Assembly: GCA_949775045.1 (NCBI GenBank)
Contig: OX459101.1
Location: forward strand, 18,438,316-18,502,315
Length of the DNA: 64,000 nucleotides
Source: Metridium senile
Taxonomy: Eukaryota > Cnidaria > Anthozoa > Actiniaria > Metridiidae
Direction of reading: 5' to 3'
The position numbers were made by a program, and so were the translations under genes. Each line of letters opens with the position of its first letter. Within the stretch, counting starts at the first letter, position 1. Positions 46,340 through 64,000 of the stretch are shown here, in pieces. A model generated the notes under the pieces. The model did no database searches. It worked only from the letters and a program-made list of their open reading frames with translations, and was not told where the DNA came from.

Positions 46340-47550
46340 AAGCTCGCGCGCTAATCAAAGTCTTTTGTTACTTCTCACTTACAATATCATATATGGTAAA
46401 TGGCATTGTTTTCAAGATTGTATACGGTATTTCTGATACGACAAGGCTTTGACAGTTCTCATATTAAGTTATCCGTACCTTTTAGGGGTCTATCACTCAA
46501 AAGACCATTAGTAGAGTAGCCAATCAGAATGCAGGATTCGTGATAGACCACTAGTAGGTTTATACTTAAGTGTAATAGCTATTGTGTGATAATCAAATAA
46601 CAACAAAAGAACACAATGGAATTAAGGTGCATTAAAGAGTAATACACTAAAGTGTGTTTCAATGTTCTAAATCCTTTGTTTGCTATTATCTAATTGGCAC
46701 TAGTTATCACAAATGTCGCTGCCAAAGACAGTTCTCCAAGTCAACGTAAAAGACTCCTTTAATTACATCTTTTCTTCTATAATTTGTACAGTAAACAACC
46801 CGATTACAGACACTCAAAAACCAGTAATAGTTCGTGTTCGAGGGCACTCCGACGGCCACAGGGAACCCAAAAATAGAAATATAAACAAAATTACAAACAA
46901 ATGTTAATCAGTCTAGTTTTCTAGTGTTTGGTCGTGACAACTAATTAGTACTATTTGTTTCAAGGGTTTTAGAGGGATTTTCAGTGACCGTGCAAGAATT
47001 AAAATAGACCATTTGGTTTGTGGTAGTTGATAAAGAACAAAATAAAACAATGGGTTTAGTGTTTAGTACTAACTATTAGTTTGTCTATTCTTTCACGGTC
47101 ATATGAAAATCACTCTAGTACGAGTACGCTATAGTCAGTCCCTACCCACCCCTCCTGGTGATTTGAACATTAAAGGACATAGGAAGAACCCTTAAAAGAG
47201 AAATATGTGTTGTAATGTGTCCCTTGAGAGTTGTGTGTTGTTCATGTAAATGTTTAGTATTCATAAATGTTCAGTTGACGTTTGGACCTTGTACAGTTAG
47301 CCACAATTTTGTAAGTATTGTAAATTTCGCTTTATCCTATTAATAATTTGCTTCTAATACTCTGTAATCCATTTTCAGTTGACTTATAGTAATTATAGTA
47401 ATAAACAAATCTCTGCAAAAAGTGTGGGATTTGAAACACCTGGTGTTTTATATCTTTGTGTAACACCCAATAAAAACATTGGTCGCGTGACATATTTGCG
47501 GTCATGGAAAATATAAGCGTTTCCGAAAATTAATGTAAGTAAGCTGCCAC
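46340..47550. other. Copy B downstream flank, unfilled counterpart of the A flank
   Basis: Collinear with 25400-30090 but far shorter: it lacks the 24004 element, the 26372 element, the 382-bp element and the 560-bp duplication. This makes it the reference empty locus for dating those insertions. No gene is recognised. Confidence 0.7.
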
Positions 47551-47557
47551 TGTTGAA

Positions 47558-47779
47558 TTTTTTTATTTTAATAAAAGACCTTTTGACAATCAGGCCGTTG
47601 GAAAGTTTATTTACATTAGCTTACATTTCAACAAATTTTATTTCCGTTTCCGTTTTTTTTATGCTATTAGCATAATTACGTCACGGACATGCGCGACACG
47701 TTTCGAAGCCGATGCGTCCAGCCGTTACGGGGGAGAGTATCGCGGGCGCACGAAACCCCAACGGCTGAAATCTGAGCCT
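47558..47779 (-). mobile_element. 222-bp retroposon fragment with 9-bp target duplication
   Basis: ACTGTTGAA flanks both ends (47549-47557 and 47780-47788). On the minus strand the insert begins AGGCTCAGATTTCAGCC and ends in an A-rich tail (ATTAAAATAAAAAAA), as expected of target-primed retroposition. The matching place behind A (30075-30095, CTGCCACTGTTGACAGAAGCG) has no insert. The source gene or SINE is unknown. Confidence 0.75.
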
Positions 47780-47796
47780 ACTGTTGAAGCGCTTAC

Positions 47797-47889
47797 CGTA
47801 ATTTCCTTGATATCAAGACTCAAATTTACCTCCAAATTCATCCCAAGTTCTTTTGGAATAGCAGAAAGGTGGACTAGTTCTGATAATGT
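47797..47889 (-). CDS. Conserved antisense exon candidate 2
   Basis: Counterpart of 30102-30194. Against that copy it has two synonymous changes and one K-to-E change on the minus strand (ending LDIKEIT before GTAAGC). The 222-bp retroposon sits 18 bp away on the donor side. Confidence 0.45.
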
Positions 47890-47989
47890 CTTCAAAGTAA
47901 GTAATATTTTACACAACATTCAGGGCATATTGATTCATATTTGTATACATCAGACCAGACCAGACCAGACAGATCGAAAATGTAAATAG

Positions 47990-48683
47990 ATTGTTTGAAT
48001 CGATGAGCGAAAAATTCCTTTACAAAATTCATTCTTTGTTCGTGAAGACGATCAGCTAATTTTGCTTGACAAGTTTTCTTTAATTGACAATTTAATTGCT
48101 CACTGTGGTAAAAATGTCGACGAAATTAACGCTTGTCAAGAATGGTTAAGAACACACCTATATTTGCATTTGCATTTTTCGTAATTCAAAATAAAACTTG
48201 AAAGTGAAATCAATTCAAATTGAATTTAAAACAGTTTGAAAATAAAATGAAAACTAATTAAAAACAAATCAAAAATAAAAACAAAACAGATTTAAAAGCA
48301 AAATCATTTTAAATTAAAAGTAAACCGAAAACATTAACATTTAAAAAAATACAACCAAATTCTAAAATTTGAGTTCAAAATTTGTTTTCAAATAAATAAC
48401 AGTCGAAAAGACAAGAAAAATGAAGTTGAAATGGAAAAAAATGAATCGACATTGTACGAAAAAAAAATGAATCGACATTGTACGAAAAAAAAAGAGTCGA
48501 GATTTGTACGAAAAAAACGACGGGAGTCGAGATTTATACGAGAACGCTGACCATTCGATCTGAGCCTACATCCAAAACAAAACGGCTTCCGAATTATCCC
48601 GAGTTTTTCTACTGTTTGGGAAGAATTATAGGCAATGCAGAGCGACAAGTTAGTACTGCTTCATATGATTCTTGATTCTGAAT
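47990..48683. other. Spacer between copies B and C
   Basis: AT-rich; a stretch at 48180-48360 is dominated by AAAACAAAATT-type words. Short tandem repeats with ATGAATCGACATTGTACGA and GAGTCGAGATTTGTACGA lie at 48420-48545. No gene is seen. Confidence 0.5.
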
Positions 48684-48800
48684 ATGAATCTCAGACAACG
48701 TGGAAATTCAGGCTACGAATCTCAGGCTAACTTCACTTTGGCCAAGTCCCCCTTCTGAGGTTTAGAGTCCCTGTGGTTTGTCGTTCGGAATCTCGACATG
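48684..48800 (+). promoter_or_regulatory. Conserved block upstream of copy C
   Basis: Counterpart of 33252-33375, with the same distance to exon 1. It is a candidate promoter/5'UTR or unrecognised first exon. No TATA box or start codon linked to exon 1 by a donor is evident. Confidence 0.35.
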
Positions 48801-48861
48801 GCTGAGAATTAAGTATAGCACTTGAAAACACTCATTAATTTATTGATTTGTTATCTTTAAG

Positions 48862-60918
<12,057 letters not shown>

Positions 60919-61145
60919 TTTTGTAGAGTGGAATGGAGAGCAGAAACAGATCCTACAGACACAGCTACCATCGTTTTAGAAGAGGCAAACATGCCCATGG
61001 AAATGATGAGAAGTGTGAATGTTTACTAGTTTTGTAGAGTAGAATAGAGAGCAGAAACAGAACCTAAAGACACAGCTATCATCGTCTTAGAAGAGGCAAA
61101 CATGCTCATTGAAAATAGTGTCAATGTTTATACTAGTTTTGTAGA
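60919..61145 (+). repeat. Two extra last-exon/3'UTR units behind copy C
   Basis: Same ~112-bp unit as the satellite behind copy A: GACACAGCTACCATCGT, GAAGAGGCAAACATGCCC, GTTTACTAGTTTTGTAGAG. The last unit is decayed (deletion after CTCATTGAAAA). Confidence 0.85.
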
Positions 61146-61512
61146 TTAGAATAGAGAAAATATTCATATGATTCCTATCCCTCTTCTGTGCTGCATGATC
61201 CCACATCCATCGTCACGACCCTGTTATTTGTAGTAAAAAATGTTGTACTAAGTCACTAATGCATTGTTTCAAGTTAGTTAGAGTTGAAACTATACAGTCA
61301 GGGTTCATGTAATGTTTAAAAGCCGAAAATGAGGACTGGACGGGGGTTTCAAGTCCGAGGCGAAGCCCCTATCCAGTCCGATTTGGAGGCCTTTGAACTA
61401 CTTCTAAAACGAATCAATATAGCAAGTAAAAGCAATTCTAAAATATATCAATAATCTGTTCATAATTTAATGTTCATTCTCAATGAATTCCCACAAGAAA
61501 ATGATAAAACAA
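61146..61512. other. Copy C 3' flank
   Basis: Unique AT-rich DNA with AAGTCCGAG and AGTCCG words that recur near 61690-61780. No gene. Confidence 0.4.
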
Positions 61513-62104
61513 TCGCCTTTCAATTTTATTCAGAGGAATGCTAATGAACTTGAACGCTAATGTGATCAAAATCGCGCCATCGGGTTTGCCAATTACCTCA
61601 TGAATAATTAATGAGTTTTTGAAATAACATTAATTGGCCAACACGATGGCGCGATTTTGATCATATGCAGATACTTGATACCAGCGTAAGTACGTCCAAG
61701 CGGACTTCCACTGTTTTCAAGTCCGAGTACGTCCAAGCGGACTTGAACTGAAATTTTCAAGTCCGAATACTTGAAATATTCAGTTCAAGTCATATAGCAT
61801 TATACTTATTTGTACTACATATAATTCAAACCAAACCTTTACACATTAGTTACCCTCCCCCTCTACTTATAAATATCATAAGACTTAATAATAATGTATT
61901 TGATGGCGTTTTTTTGTCGAAAACAGTCTTTGCGTACCAACGCCAGGATTCGAGCCGAGACCTTCCGCATAGCTGGACCCTCGCATTAAACCATTATAAT
62001 ACTCAGTCATTCGATGAAAAGTTTGAAACAAAAGTACGTTTAATGTCATCAAGTCATTAGCGTTCAAGTTCGTTAGCATTCCTCTGAATAAAATTGAAAA
62101 GCGA
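61513..62104. mobile_element. 592-bp inverted-repeat element with nested foldback
   Basis: Outer arms TTTCAATTTTATTCAGAGGA...GAACGCTAATG (61519-61562) and their complement (62055-62101). A nested foldback at 61564-61662 has arms GATCAAAATCGCGCCATCG. On the minus strand near 61980-61940 a tRNA box B-like GGCTCGAATCC occurs without a convincing box A. Confidence 0.65.
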
Positions 62105-63040
62105 GGGGAAAATATTAGTGCGTTAATGCTTGCCTGACCGGGATAGGGAGCTTTCTATAATTTCGCCATCCATCGTAAAACGCATAAAAAACTCTTTAAG
62201 TATTTTACACCTAAAAAAATGAGGCTAATTTATGAGTTTTAAAAGTTTTTAAAAAGCATTATAATCTTAAAACTTGTGACCCAAAATCGGATTTGATAAA
62301 AAGTACAAATAACCCTCCCTTTAATAAGTTGTGTACAACGCGGGCTTAATTTGCGAATTCTTTCTATTAGTCGTCCCTTAATTAGGGTGGAAGGACATTT
62401 TTGAAGCGAACGTTTTGATCACAATAATTATTATCATAACATTATTCACTTCATGTCCTGGCCAGGTTGGGCTTGTGCTTCATTCCTGAATAGACGTTAA
62501 AAAAATAGTGACATGACATGACGCGATGCCGAGCTTGAAATTATAATTTCGGATTAAGTAATGATGTGTGTAAGAAGTAGGCAACTATCTATTGTTCTGC
62601 GGCATTTAGCTTCGTGACAGACTGAAAAACTGTGTAAAACTGCTTTTGACAATTGAGATATGTGGACTGATTAAGTAAAATGCCTAAAACTTACTCTCTA
62701 GAAGTTCAAAATTTTATGAAAAAGACGAAGCAATCCCGCATTCTTTACACTTTGCCAATAGTTTTATAAAAAAAGAAGACCGTCGGCTTGTGCACACGCC
62801 ACCAAAGTATATCACAAAATAACCTCCATGTTTGCGTGACACCGACACTCAAGACGATCAGCAATTTTTGATTGACAAGTTTTCCTTGACAATTTCATTG
62901 GTCGTGAAGACCGTCAGCTGGTGCACACGCCACCAAAATATAAATAAACCTCCATATTAGCGTGACACCCAAAGAAATACGGGTGACCGACGCTCCACGT
63001 GCGATTCTGAGAATTATCATAAGTGACCAGCTAGCCATTG
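62105..63040. other. Downstream flank of copy C
   Basis: AT-rich. A ~75-bp duplicated segment (GTGCACACGCCACCAAA and AACCTCCAT...GCGTGACACC) occurs at about 62790-62850 and 62920-62970. CGATCAGCAATTTTTGATTGACAAGTTTTCCTTGAC matches the flanks of copies A (30350) and B (48050) but lies on the other side of the antisense exon, implying local rearrangement or duplication. Confidence 0.45.
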
Positions 63041-63053
63041 TTGAAACGCTTAC

Positions 63054-63146
63054 TGTTATTTCCTTTATATCAAGGCTCAAATTTAGCTCCAAATCTACCC
63101 CAAGTTCTTTTGGAATAGCAGAAAGGCGGATTAGTTCTGATAATGT
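63054..63146 (-). CDS. Conserved antisense exon candidate 3
   Basis: Third copy of the 93-bp segment; the minus strand reads LKTLSELIRLSAIPKELGVD and on to LDIKEIT before GTAAGC. It differs from copy A at eleven bases, only one of them at codon position 2 on the minus strand. Confidence 0.45.
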
Positions 63147-63314
63147 CTTCAAAGTAAGTAATATTTCAAACAACATTGCATATTTGAATGCATCGATGCA
63201 GATACACGTCAATAATGTGAATCCGTCGATGAGCTAATATTTTCTTAACAATTGCCTTCATAGCTCGTGAACTGACGATCAGAAATTTTTCATTGACAAG
63301 TTTTCCTTGAGTAT

Positions 63315-63535
63315 TTAGATTTGACAACGAGTACGAGATTGAGTACGAGTACGAGTTTTAAAATTGGCCTTCTGTGTGTTGTTGATGATGAATTGTGTTC
63401 CTGTGTATAGATTGAGACACCAAATGAATAAAAACAAGAAGTGGAATGTAATTCAGTATCAACAATACACACATGGCCAATTTTAAAACTTGTACTCGTA
63501 CTCAATCTCGTACTCGTTGTCAAATCTAAAGTTCC
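63315..63535. mobile_element. Foldback MITE near the window end
   Basis: Arms TTTAGATTTGACAACGAGTA...GAGTTTTAAAATTGGCC and their complement, about 50 bp each, around an AT-rich centre. No coding capacity. Confidence 0.75.
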
Positions 63536-64000
63536 CTAATGTCTCGGAAAATCGAGCACCACGCGGCAAATATGAAAAAATAGATTTTCTTTATTTTTTG
63601 CATATCAATAGGCCCTAGGGAGGTTAGAACTCTGGCAAAGTTTTTTTCTTCAAAAACTATTTTCTTTTCGAGAAAATGAGAATTTTCGACCACGACCAGA
63701 AAATTTATGCAAATTACCGCTTCAATATACGAACTTAAAAGAAACATTAATAATTCATGACCATTTTGTCCAATCCGATGCTCCTCTCTGGTCACGAGAA
63801 AAGCATTGTATATTCTGCCAGTTTTTGCTTGGTAGCGCTGTAAGTAAAATTTATCTGTTCGGTATTTGTTCGGTATTTTCGTTTTTTAAGTCGCGGTATA
63901 CGAAAATTAATCAATTTAATCACGGTATTCACGGTATGGCCCGATATCTAAAACTTGCGTTACCTCCTCGCTCGCCGCGATGACGTGTTCTTAAAATACA
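63536..64000. other. Right end of the window
   Basis: AT-rich sequence ending in a short foldback-like region with TTCGGTATTTTCG and TCACGGTATTCACGGTATGG, echoing GCGGTATTTTCG near position 105. No gene is recognised. Confidence 0.4.

Overview
The window is eukaryotic, AT-rich genomic DNA in which coding sequence is split into short exons (49 to 221 bp) with GT-AG introns. It looks like a marine invertebrate, most likely a cnidarian. That assignment is an inference from an invertebrate STRA6-type gene, a Penelope-like repeat, an OTU element carrying a 2A-like motif and a CR1/L2-like LINE. No bacterial or viral gene organisation is present.

The backbone is a head-to-tail tandem triplication, all on the + strand, of a multi-pass membrane protein gene that I recognise as STRA6-like (retinol transporter / RBP receptor family). 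Exon 1s lie at 982, 33431 and 48862. Copy C (48862-60918) has 18 exons whose phases all agree, giving about 626 codons with no break; vertebrate STRA6 is a similar size. Copy A (982-22780) has the same 18 exons but one extra T in a T10 run in exon 16, which breaks the frame. Copy B (33431-45818) lacks exon 5, has lost the 5' half of exon 6 next to a (GA)n tract, and has lost the exon 16 donor; it is probably a pseudogene. No initiator exon was found for any copy. About 2 kb (B, C) or 7 kb (A) downstream of each copy lies a 93-bp segment whose substitutions suggest a coding exon on the opposite strand, so the duplicated unit is larger than the STRA6 gene.

The copies differ mainly in repeats. 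Equivalent introns carry related minisatellites in two or three copies (introns 1, 2, 3, 7 and 17). Exon 11 is followed by decoy duplicates in A (2) and C (5). The end of exon 18 (last ~20 codons, stop, 3'UTR) is amplified into a satellite of about ten ~112-bp units behind copy A. Comparing paralogues dates several mobile-element insertions, because the empty site survives in another copy.

Mobile elements include a 5'-truncated LINE with a 9-bp target duplication (5841-7949), a 6.85-kb interval bounded by inverted repeats (4346-11195), Penelope-like repeats with hammerhead-ribozyme-like cores, tRNA-like SINEs, many foldback elements/MITEs (several with clean target duplications), a decayed 2A-plus-OTU element with a possible Helitron 3' end (about 40640-43085), and an intronless alpha-kinase-like remnant (34941-35883). 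Most long open frames elsewhere are read-through of simple repeats.
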